6,691 bases of DNA from an uncultured Bacteroidales bacterium (GTDB lineage: Bacteria > Bacteroidota > Bacteroidia > Bacteroidales > Muribaculaceae). The notes under the pieces were generated by a model. It was given only the letters and a program-made list of their open reading frames with translations. It made no database searches and was not told the DNA's origin. The stretch covers positions 1 to 6,691 of the forward strand of contig URZM01000115.1 in the NCBI GenBank assembly GCA_900552315.1, read 5' to 3'. A program made the translations under genes and the position numbers. How positions within the stretch are numbered: position 1 is the first letter of the stretch; the number at the start of each line of letters is the position of its first letter. This document shows, one piece after another, positions 1 to 5,963 of this stretch.

Positions 1-17
1 TGAGTGATTCAGACAAG

Positions 18-1499
18 ATGGTCTCTGTAGGTGTGATGCTCGACGGCAGATACAAGCTGTTGCGCCCCTTGAGCTCTGAGGGGGGAACCGCTGACGTGTG
101 GCTCGCGCTCGACACCAATACCATTGACGAGGGATATGACGAGGAGACAGACGGCATAACCGTCAAGGAAGATTCCGGCATAGAGGTGGCCATAAAGATC
201 TACAGGCCCAAGAATGCCCTTGACATCGGTGACCAGAGATTTCGCGAGGAGTTCAAGATTGTTTTCAAATGTCATCACACCAATCTTGTACAACCTATCA
301 ATTTTTCGATATGGAATGGCATACCATACCTTGTGCTTCCATATTGCAAGGAGGGGTCGTCCGAGTCTTTGACGGGCAAGATCAACGATGCCGAGAGCCT
401 GTGGAAATATATCTCGGACGTGTCCGCCGGCCTGGCATATCTTCATGCCTTTGACCCGACCATCGTGCATCATGACATCAAGCCGGCGAATGTGCTCATA
501 GACGACGCCGGCAATTATGCCATAACGGATTTCGGCATCAGTTCGCACCGTGGACTCAACAGGGAAGGTTATGACGACTCGCAGAGCGGGACAATGGCCT
601 ATATGGCTCCGGAAAGGTTCAGGGAAGACTACGAGTCTATGCCTGAGAGTGACGTATGGTCATTCGGAGCCACGCTGTATGAGCTGATAACAGGCAAGGT
701 GCCTTTCGGCGAGAACGGAGGATTGGCACAACTTGACGGAACGGTGACCTTGCAGCCTATATCAGCGCCTGTCCCGCATGATGTCAAGAGCTTGATAGCT
801 GATTGCCTTTCGCTGGATCCGAGCAAACGCCCTTCGGCACGCAAGATATTCCAGACAGCCGAGACGCACAGGTCTTCCCATAGGAAGAAGCAATGGGTTA
901 TCGCGGCCATCGCGGGGGTGGTATTCACCGGTGTGCTTGCCGGGGTATTGTTGTTGCGTAAAGAGGAGGCTCCACCGGCTCCGACTACTGTGGATCCGGT
1001 ACAGGTGACTCCATCCGACAAGGAAATCTATGAGAACGCCAAGGCTATGATGGTTTCGGACAATGCCGATACCTTGAGGCGAGCCTTGTCGATACTGGAA
1101 GCCTTGGGAAGCAAGGGGTATGTGCCTGCATTGTATGAGCAGGCGTACACGTACGGATGGTATTCGGACAAAGAGTCGCTGCGCCGCAAGAGCGTATTGG
1201 GTATAAATGTATTTCCGGCCGGTACACAGGGAGCCTCCATGCCCACATCGTATCAGCTCAATATCAAGGCCATCGGACTGTTCACTGACATTGCGGAACG
1301 TGGAGACTCGGCTTGGCCGCAGCTCAATGCCGAGGCGCTTTATCGGCTGGCTTGCTATTATAATAATTCCAACAAGCTGTTGCAAAAGAACGAGACGCTT
1401 GCCAAGAAATACCTGCTCCAAGCACGTGACTGGGCAAAGGAATGTGATGACAGCACGGTGATCAATCAGGTGGAACGCGGACTCAACTTATTGAAATGA
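18..1499 (+). CDS. Membrane-anchored Hanks-type Ser/Thr protein kinase with extracytoplasmic Sel1/TPR-like domain
   Basis: Transfers phosphate from ATP to Ser/Thr of proteins. Residues here count from the ATG at 18. The kinase domain is about 10-280: glycine-rich loop EGGTADVW (21-28), VAIK lysine K60, helix-C Glu near 77-78, catalytic loop HHDIKPANVL with D153, K155 and N158, DFG 171-173, APE 197-199, helix-F Asp D212, and R271. All core catalytic residues are present, but HRD is HHD, so this is a non-RD kinase. An acidic insert (about 32-55) sits between strands 2 and 3. A basic stretch (289-291) precedes one membrane segment (293-313), then a Pro-rich linker (318-332) and a helical tail (about 335-490) resembling Sel1/TPR repeats, predicted to face the periplasm. 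The frame is open to the window edge; an A before base 1 would make ATG AGT and add MSDSDK, so the annotated start may be six codons too short. The stop overlaps the next start as ATGA. Confidence 0.93.
   Translation: MVSVGVMLDGRYKLLRPLSSEGGTADVWLALDTNTIDEGYDEETDGITVKEDSGIEVAIKIYRPKNALDIGDQRFREEFKIVFKCHHTNLVQPINFSIWNGIPYLVLPYCKEGSSESLTGKINDAESLWKYISDVSAGLAYLHAFDPTIVHHDIKPANVLIDDAGNYAITDFGISSHRGLNREGYDDSQSGTMAYMAPERFREDYESMPESDVWSFGATLYELITGKVPFGENGGLAQLDGTVTLQPISAPVPHDVKSLIADCLSLDPSKRPSARKIFQTAETHRSSHRKKQWVIAAIAGVVFTGVLAGVLLLRKEEAPPAPTTVDPVQVTPSDKEIYENAKAMMVSDNADTLRRALSILEALGSKGYVPALYEQAYTYGWYSDKESLRRKSVLGINVFPAGTQGASMPTSYQLNIKAIGLFTDIAERGDSAWPQLNAEALYRLACYYNNSNKLLQKNETLAKKYLLQARDWAKECDDSTVINQVERGLNLLK
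894..956 (+). other. Single transmembrane segment of the kinase
   Basis: Kinase residues 293-313 form a continuous hydrophobic run rich in Val, Ala, Gly and Leu. It is preceded by the basic cluster RKK and followed by RKEE and a Pro-rich linker. By the positive-inside rule this fits a cytoplasmic kinase domain and an extracytoplasmic C-terminal domain of about 180 residues, the usual layout of PknB-type receptor kinases, though here without PASTA repeats. Confidence 0.85.
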
Positions 1500-1567
1500 C
1501 AAAACACTATATGAACAGATCTTTATTATTGTTGATGGCCGGCATGGCCGTACTCACGTGCGAGGCA
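1496..1567 (+). other. Signal peptide coding region
   Basis: The first 24 codons of the WG-repeat-like protein encode a short polar/basic start (MTKHYMNRS), a hydrophobic core of Leu, Met, Ala and Val, and the end CEA, which fits a signal peptidase I site. C22 follows Val-Leu-Thr, a weak lipobox, so secretion to the periplasm is preferred over lipidation, but lipidation cannot be ruled out. Confidence 0.7.
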
Positions 1568-3301
1568 CGTATGCCCAGATGGGCCATTCCCCCGGAATAT
1601 GAAGTCATAGGGGTCAAGGTGCATGAGAAGCTGCTGCAGACCGAGGCGGGAGGCAAGATGACGTTGTGGTCCATGGCCGACGGCAGCCCGGTCTATACCA
1701 CGGAGCATACCATCATGCAATTCAGGGACGGCGTGGCTACGCTCATACCACAGGGAAGCGACAAGATAAAAGGTTTTGTGGACATGGAGGGAAAGTTCAC
1801 ATCCCTGCCGGACGTGCAGATGACATACGACAGTCCCGTGTTCCGCAACGGGTACCTGCTGGGTCTGGAAAAGAGCGGTTTCTCCTATTTCAAGACCGAT
1901 GGCAGCAAAGCTGATTTCCCGGCTGTCCACAGGGCCTATCCTTTTCACCGAGGCTACGCGGTATATATGACATACGACCAGCCGGACAAGCGCAAGGATC
2001 CATGCTATGGCTATTTCAGGACCGACGGTGAGCCTATGACATATCAATACCGGCAGGAAGACAAGGTCAAGGAGGCTGAGCCGAAGTCGGTCGTTTTCCT
2101 TTCGAGCATCGGGGCCAACGGGAAAGGTGTGGCGGTAATCAAGGGCAAGCTGTACTGGTACGAACCGCAGGAGAACATGTTCGAACCGATGCTGTGGGGC
2201 AACGGCGATTCGGAAAAGAAGCGTCATCTGAGTCTTGCCATGGACTATGACCAGTATTTCGAGGCGCTTCCGTATGACAGCATAGAGTTCTCGGCAAAGT
2301 ATGGTAAGAACGGTTATGCCATCCTGATATTCGACAGGGAGCTGCGCCCTGCGAGAATCAAGTTCGACGACTATGAAATGGAGTTTTCCGAAGCGGAGGA
2401 AAAGCCCGGTATATATCAGACTGCTCTGACCAAAACGGGCAAGGACACATTCGGGCTGGCCATAAAAGGGGAAGAGATACTCCCCCCGCAGTTCGAGCAG
2501 ATAGACCTGATGTATGACAACAAGGCGTTTGTCAAGAAGGACGGCAAGTGGGGTTTGATCGAGATTGACCCGAATCTTGACTATACATTGAAGCTCAACA
2601 AGGGTGATGATGTGGGTTTCCGCCATCAGAAATTTGAGACGCAGATACGCTTGGACCTTCCTTCCGTGATTTCGGCTAAGGAGGCTCATATCGACATATC
2701 GGAGGACACCGGTTGCCAGATAGACAAGACCTCGCGCGAGACGAAGGATACCGAGAGCGGCAACTTTGTCACGTATGACTGCGTGCTGAACATACCTGAC
2801 TCTCTTCCGGACGTGGTGACGGACATGACGTACAATCCGGTGAGACTCTCTTATGACGGCCTCATGCTGCCGGACATGCCGTTGACTATAAAGGCTTGGC
2901 ATCGAAAGTCCTATAATGTGGACCCTATAGACTCCGAGACCTCCATCTCGGGTGGTGTGGCCTCCTTTACGGTAAATGTCAACAACGATAAGAACGCGGG
3001 TGAGGGAGATTACTATTTTGACGTATGGATAGAGGCTGAGGCCGGGAATGTCTCGTATGAAAAAATATCGGAGACCAGGTACAAGTTCGAGGTCTCGGAC
3101 CTGAAGGAGGGTTCCAACAGTCTCAACATAATGGTCAAGGAAAAGGGGTGCCCGTCTTCCGTCTTCCCGTTCGAGATCTATTATTCTAAGCCTGTGCCCA
3201 AGACCAAGAAGAAAGAGGAGGTCAAGATTATCAAGAAGGACAGGAATGCTCCGAAACCTGTGGTTCCCGCACAGCCGGCAGCCCCGCAATTGCCTGTCTG
3301 A
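1496..3301 (+). CDS. Exported WG-repeat-like protein, partner candidate of the kinase
   Basis: Function unknown. Residues 7-24 form a signal peptide (NRS, then a Leu/Met/Ala core) with a plausible signal peptidase I site after CEA (24). A lipobox is poor because Thr precedes C22. Residues about 35-360 contain degenerate repeats of the WG type: 'G.(a/v)..(k/d)G' strand pairs such as IKGFVDMEGK (91-100), SGFSYFKTDG (127-136), GVAVIKGKLYWYE (211-223) and one canonical copy KKDGKWGLIEI (347-357). Residues about 375-565 look beta-rich, perhaps two Ig-like sandwiches, with C407 and C429 as a possible disulfide; I do not recognise a family. The C-terminus (about 564-601) is Lys-rich then Pro-rich (PKTKKKEEVKIIKKD, then repeated P/A). 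The start at 1496 overlaps the kinase stop as ATGA; Met6 at 1511 is an alternative. It lies 2 bases before the PP2C start, so the three are probably one operon. Confidence 0.85.
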   Translation: MTKHYMNRSLLLLMAGMAVLTCEARMPRWAIPPEYEVIGVKVHEKLLQTEAGGKMTLWSMADGSPVYTTEHTIMQFRDGVATLIPQGSDKIKGFVDMEGKFTSLPDVQMTYDSPVFRNGYLLGLEKSGFSYFKTDGSKADFPAVHRAYPFHRGYAVYMTYDQPDKRKDPCYGYFRTDGEPMTYQYRQEDKVKEAEPKSVVFLSSIGANGKGVAVIKGKLYWYEPQENMFEPMLWGNGDSEKKRHLSLAMDYDQYFEALPYDSIEFSAKYGKNGYAILIFDRELRPARIKFDDYEMEFSEAEEKPGIYQTALTKTGKDTFGLAIKGEEILPPQFEQIDLMYDNKAFVKKDGKWGLIEIDPNLDYTLKLNKGDDVGFRHQKFETQIRLDLPSVISAKEAHIDISEDTGCQIDKTSRETKDTESGNFVTYDCVLNIPDSLPDVVTDMTYNPVRLSYDGLMLPDMPLTIKAWHRKSYNVDPIDSETSISGGVASFTVNVNNDKNAGEGDYYFDVWIEAEAGNVSYEKISETRYKFEVSDLKEGSNSLNIMVKEKGCPSSVFPFEIYYSKPVPKTKKKEEVKIIKKDRNAPKPVVPAQPAAPQLPV

Positions 3302-3303
3302 GC

Positions 3304-4089
3304 ATGAGACGTATGTATCACGCGGTCTCGCTCCAAGGCCGAGGCCATGACCGCAACGAGGATTGCCATGTGATGCGCGATGATTTTGTAATTGTGGCCG
3401 ACGGCATGGGCGGCGAGTGCGATGGAGATGTGGCGGCCCGCATGGCGGTCGACCATATCGCGCGCCGGTTGTCGGAACTTGATTTCTCTAAACTGGATTC
3501 TGAGGCCGCACGTCATCATGCTCTGTCGGCTATAAACGAGGCTGACCGGGCAATAGAGGCTTACATGGACTCGCATCCTATGTCTATGGGGATGGGGACC
3601 ACCATATTGCTGCTTATGCTTTGCGGCGATGAGGCATGCATAGCCTGGTGCGGTGACAGCCATTGCTACCTGTATGACAGCCGAGGTAACCTGAGGTCGT
3701 TGACCAAAGATCATTCCTACGTCCAGGAGCTTATAGACGATGGAGAGCTGACGCGCGAAGAGGCGTTCACACATCCGGACAACAATATGATAACCCGCTA
3801 TGTGGGGGGAGGAGACCAGATGTGTGTACCCGAGTTCACCTCATGCCGGCTGTCGGAGTCGGACATATTGCTCTTGTGCAGCGATGGTGTTTCCGGTTAT
3901 TGCCGTGACGAGGACATCCGCGATTGCGTGGCCGCTGCCGATGCCGAGGACCTCTCATGTCTTCCCCGTGAACTTGCCGAGTTGGCATTACGCCATGGCA
4001 GTGAGGATGACATCACCGTAGTGGTCTGCGGAGGCGCGTCCGTTCGGTCGAAAAAGGGCTGGTTGAGCCGTATGTTGCACAGGGATTGA
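3304..4089 (+). CDS. PP2C-family Ser/Thr protein phosphatase
   Basis: Metal-dependent protein phosphatase, predicted to reverse the neighbouring kinase. At 261 residues it is a typical bacterial stand-alone PP2C. Motifs appear in canonical order: RNED (17-20), VADGMGG (31-37, metal-binding D33), GMGTT (96-100), GDSH (117-120, metal-binding D118; the usual form is GDSR), LTKDHS (133-138), LLCSDG (190-195, metal-binding D194) and SEDDITVVV (233-241, metal-binding D235; Asp replaces the more common Asn at 236). There is no signal peptide or membrane segment, so it is cytoplasmic, on the same side as the kinase domain. The last 15 residues are basic with Trp and Leu (SKKGWLSRMLHRD) and may form a short amphipathic helix. 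It starts 2 bases after the previous stop; Met4 at 3313 is an alternative start. It is the last gene of its unit and is followed by a terminator. Confidence 0.95.
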   Translation: MRRMYHAVSLQGRGHDRNEDCHVMRDDFVIVADGMGGECDGDVAARMAVDHIARRLSELDFSKLDSEAARHHALSAINEADRAIEAYMDSHPMSMGMGTTILLLMLCGDEACIAWCGDSHCYLYDSRGNLRSLTKDHSYVQELIDDGELTREEAFTHPDNNMITRYVGGGDQMCVPEFTSCRLSESDILLLCSDGVSGYCRDEDIRDCVAAADAEDLSCLPRELAELALRHGSEDDITVVVCGGASVRSKKGWLSRMLHRD

Positions 4090-4104
4090 CAGTGTTTATT
4101 ATAA

Positions 4105-4147
4105 AAAAGTCCGGGTATATCCTGAAGGGGGATATGCCCGGACTTTT
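4105..4147. terminator. Bidirectional intrinsic terminator between convergent operons
   Basis: An 18-bp stem joins 4105-4122 to 4130-4147 with a single T-G wobble (4116/4136) and a 7-base loop. Arms are AAAAGTCCGGGTATATCC and GGATATGCCCGGACTTTT. The + strand exit has four T then mixed AT. The - strand exit has a run of six T, so the structure can stop transcripts from both sides. It begins 15 bases after the PP2C stop and about 39 bases beyond the TatD stop. Confidence 0.9.
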
Positions 4148-4150
4148 ATG

Positions 4151-4188
4151 GTTTATTGTAAACTCGATTTCTAAGTGGTAAACGTTTA
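4151..4188. repeat. Two short GTTTA/TAAAC palindromes in the intergenic gap
   Basis: GTTTATTGTAAAC (4151-4163) has perfect 5-base arms around TTG. TAAACGTTTA (4179-4188) is a perfect 10-base palindrome covering the TatD stop codon. They use the same half-sites in opposite order. They lie at gene ends rather than near a start, so an operator role is unlikely. They may be chance in AT-rich sequence or a minor aid to termination. Confidence 0.35.
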
Positions 4189-5010
4189 TTTCGGGCCGGG
4201 TGCATCTGTATCAGTTGGACATGAGGACGACAGTGCGGGGAAGAGGCGGCGGGCGTTGCGGTCGGTCATGGTTTCGAGCAGGGCGGGGTCTATGGCCAGT
4301 TCGGCGGCTATGGCTTGCAGGATGCATGGTATGTATGCGCTCTCGTTGCGGGTGCCACGGTGAGGCACGGGGGCGAGCCACGGGGCGTCGGTTTCCAGCA
4401 CGATATGCCCGGGGCCTATTTCGTGCAGGGCCTGACGCAGTGCGGGAGCGTTCTTGAAGGTGCATACGCCTCCTATGCCGAAAAACGCTTCGGGCAGCTG
4501 TTCCCTGATGCGGCGCACGCTCTCCGGCCCTTCGGTGAAGCAGTGGAACACTATGCCGGGAATGTGTCCGGTGTCTGTCCGGTCAAGCACACGGAGTGTC
4601 TGCTCCAAGGCTCCGCGTTGGTGGATTATGACCGGCAACGCTCGCTCGGCGGCCCATCCGAGCTGCATGGCGAAGGCCTCGGCCTGCGCGGCCTCCATGG
4701 CTGTGTCCCAGTAGAGGTCCATGCCTATCTCGCCGAGGGCTATGACCCCGTCGTCGTCCAGATGGGAGGCGATGACGCGCAGGTCTTCGCGCCAGGAGTT
4801 TTTGACCTCGGTGGGGTGCAGACCCATGGCTGCGTAGACATTTTGCGGGAAGCGGTAGCGCAGTTCCATGAGTGGGGCTATGCTTTCGGTGTCCACGTTG
4901 GGCATCACTAAGGTGTGTACTCCCGCCTCAATGGCCCGGGTCACGGCCTGGTCGGCTTCCTGTCCGGGAAAGTCTCCCGGTATGTATAGATGGGTGTGGG
5001 TATCTGTCAT
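4186..5010 (-). CDS. TatD-family metal-dependent hydrolase (putative DNase)
   Basis: TIM-barrel amidohydrolase-like enzyme of the TatD family; characterised members are metal-dependent 3'-5' DNases. Its 274 residues match the family's length of about 255-270. Metal ligands are visible in order: THTH (H5, H7), GLHP (H65), GEIGMD (E94), IIHQR (H130), FHCF (H156) and ETDAPWLAP (D208). GGVCTFKN (180-187) is also a family block. It is cytoplasmic, with no signal peptide. The C-terminal tail after NARRLF (252-257) is a variable Ser/Pro-rich extension. The start ATG overlaps the stop of the prenyl synthase as ATGA, so translation is probably coupled. It is the last gene of the - strand operon and ends near the shared terminator. 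The true substrate cannot be read from sequence; the Tat prefix is historical and does not imply a secretion role. Confidence 0.95.
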   Translation of the reverse strand: MTDTHTHLYIPGDFPGQEADQAVTRAIEAGVHTLVMPNVDTESIAPLMELRYRFPQNVYAAMGLHPTEVKNSWREDLRVIASHLDDDGVIALGEIGMDLYWDTAMEAAQAEAFAMQLGWAAERALPVIIHQRGALEQTLRVLDRTDTGHIPGIVFHCFTEGPESVRRIREQLPEAFFGIGGVCTFKNAPALRQALHEIGPGHIVLETDAPWLAPVPHRGTRNESAYIPCILQAIAAELAIDPALLETMTDRNARRLFPALSSSCPTDTDAPGPK

Positions 5011-5783
5011 TTCTTACGGTCGGCAAGGCCGAGGGCAAGGCCGGCGAGTTCCTCGCGGGCATTGTCCGGCATGTCTATGGCTTTCAGCGCCTCCAGGGCG
5101 CGGTCAGTGTATCTTGTTATGGCTTCCTGGCACAGGGTCGGTATGCCCGCTTTGTCATACACGTCGCGTACGGCGGCTATGCGTGTGCCGTCGGGCGGCA
5201 GCTGCATGGCGCGTCGCAGCGTTTGTGCCTGTCCGCCCTCGCGTGCCGAGAGCAGCAGGAAGGTCTTCTTGGCGTTCAGTATGTCGCCTCCTATCGGCTT
5301 GCCGAAAGTGGAGGGGTCTCCGTACACGTCCAGGAAATCGTCTTGGATCTGGAAGGCGAGACCGAGCGCCTCGCCATAGGTGTAGAAAGCCTTGACCGTG
5401 TTTTCGTCAGCGCCTGCGGCTATGGCGCCCAGGGCTGTGGCGCATCCGAGCAGCACGGATGTCTTGAGTCTTATCATCTCCAGATACTCGGAGAGCGAGA
5501 CATCGTCACGGCTTTCGAAATCCATGTCGAGCTGCTGACCCTCCATCACCTGGACGGCGGAGTCGGTGAACATGCGCAGGGCCGGCGCGAGCGCGGAGGC
5601 AGGAAGACGCATTATCTGTTTATAACACAGGGCGAAGAGGGTGTCCCCGCTCAGGATGGCAATGTTCACGTCCCATTTCCTCCATACGCTGGGTTTGCTT
5701 CGGCGGGTAGGGGAGGAGTCCATCACGTCGTCGTGCAGCAGAGTGAAATTATGGAACATCTCTACGGCCAGCGCGGCGGGCAT
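5007..5783 (-). CDS. Polyprenyl (isoprenyl) diphosphate synthase, C-terminal 258 residues, frame-disrupted from its N-terminus
   Basis: Trans-isoprenyl diphosphate synthase, which condenses isopentenyl diphosphate with allylic diphosphates for quinone, carrier-lipid or other isoprenoid synthesis. Residues count from the ATG at 5783. Present are the first Asp-rich motif DDVMD (18-22) with RR (27-28), LSGD (44-47), EGQQLDMDF (81-89), the KT pair (107-108), the second Asp-rich motif QIQDDFLD (145-152), and GKPIGGDI with KKTF (161-175). Phe13, five residues before DDxxD, suggests a shorter-chain product (C15-C20 class), but this is a weak predictor. Full-length members have about 320 residues; the missing start, including GGKRLRP, lies just upstream in another frame (see 5791-5955). 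The ATG at 5783 is an internal Met in the helix before HNFTLLHDD, so it is probably not the ancestral start. The stop overlaps the TatD start as ATGA. Confidence 0.88.
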   Translation of the reverse strand: MPAALAVEMFHNFTLLHDDVMDSSPTRRSKPSVWRKWDVNIAILSGDTLFALCYKQIMRLPASALAPALRMFTDSAVQVMEGQQLDMDFESRDDVSLSEYLEMIRLKTSVLLGCATALGAIAAGADENTVKAFYTYGEALGLAFQIQDDFLDVYGDPSTFGKPIGGDILNAKKTFLLLSAREGGQAQTLRRAMQLPPDGTRIAAVRDVYDKAGIPTLCQEAITRYTDRALEALKAIDMPDNAREELAGLALGLADRKK

Positions 5784-5790
5784 GGCTTCG

Positions 5791-5955
5791 TCAGGCCGAT
5801 GCGGCCATGAGAGCCAGCATGGGGCGCAGGCGTTTGCCGCCGGTGTCGAGTCCGTAGACTATGGGGTCGTACAGCCCCGCCAGCGCAGGGTCATAGCTAA
5901 TGGAGGCCTTTATCTCTTGCTCCAGCATAGCGGAGTACTCTGTTTTCATGCTCAT
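5791..5955 (-). pseudogene. N-terminal fragment of the polyprenyl synthase in a different frame
   Basis: Reading the - strand from ATG at 5955 (or 5949) gives 54 (or 52) codons ending at TGA 5793-5791. The peptide runs MSMKTEYSAMLEQEIKASI..., then YDPIVYGLDTGGKRLRPM and LALMAASA, then stop. The GGKRLRP block is the conserved IPP-binding N-terminal motif of trans-prenyl synthases, so this is the missing start of the gene at 5007-5783. The continuation PDEAMPAALAVEMFHN is in the +1 frame. From memory of the family about 19-20 residues separate GGKRLRP from the AxAxEMFHN block; here about 16 remain, so a deletion of about 11 or 14 bases fits better than a single-base error. It starts 8 bases after the pseudouridine synthase stop, with no Shine-Dalgarno, as expected for Bacteroidota. 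It could be a real lesion, an assembly error, or a short separately translated peptide. Confidence 0.85.
5794..5806. repeat. Perfect inverted repeat at the prenyl synthase frame break
   Basis: GGCCGATGCGGCC: two 5-base arms (GGCCG and CGGCC) around ATG, directly beside the TGA that ends the N-terminal frame (5791-5793). Such a tight GC hairpin can promote replication slippage or base-calling error, so its position at the frame change may be causal. It could also be coincidental in GC-rich Ala codons. Confidence 0.6.
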
Positions 5956-5963
5956 GGTGCTGA

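Noticed and set aside
629..1421. Overlapping antisense frames over the kinase
   Set aside because: They lack recognisable motifs and overlap a gene with complete kinase motifs on the other strand.
1550..1567. WG-repeat-like protein as a lipoprotein with C22
   Set aside because: The residues before the Cys (Val-Leu-Thr) are a poor lipobox, and a signal peptidase I site after CEA fits better. Not fully excluded.
1526..3289. A 587-codon open frame antisense to the WG-repeat-like gene
   Set aside because: Its codons are exact reverse complements of the sense codons, so stops occur only where the sense gene uses TTA, CTA or TCA. These codons are rare in this gene and the frame ends at a TTA TTA pair, so codon bias explains the length. 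The peptide resembles no family.
3304..4089. Type VI secretion PpkA/PppA control pair
   Set aside because: The kinase/phosphatase pairing is similar, but no type VI structural gene is in the window, so the link is unsupported.
5007..5783. Taking ATG 5783 as the natural start of a normal short prenyl synthase
   Set aside because: The family needs the GGKRLRP region, which is present immediately upstream in another frame; the ATG lies inside a conserved helix rather than at a domain boundary.
4315..5810. Long + strand frames opposite the TatD and prenyl synthase genes
   Set aside because: Both - strand genes show full sets of family motifs; the + strand translations are Gly/Arg/Val-rich shadows with no domain.
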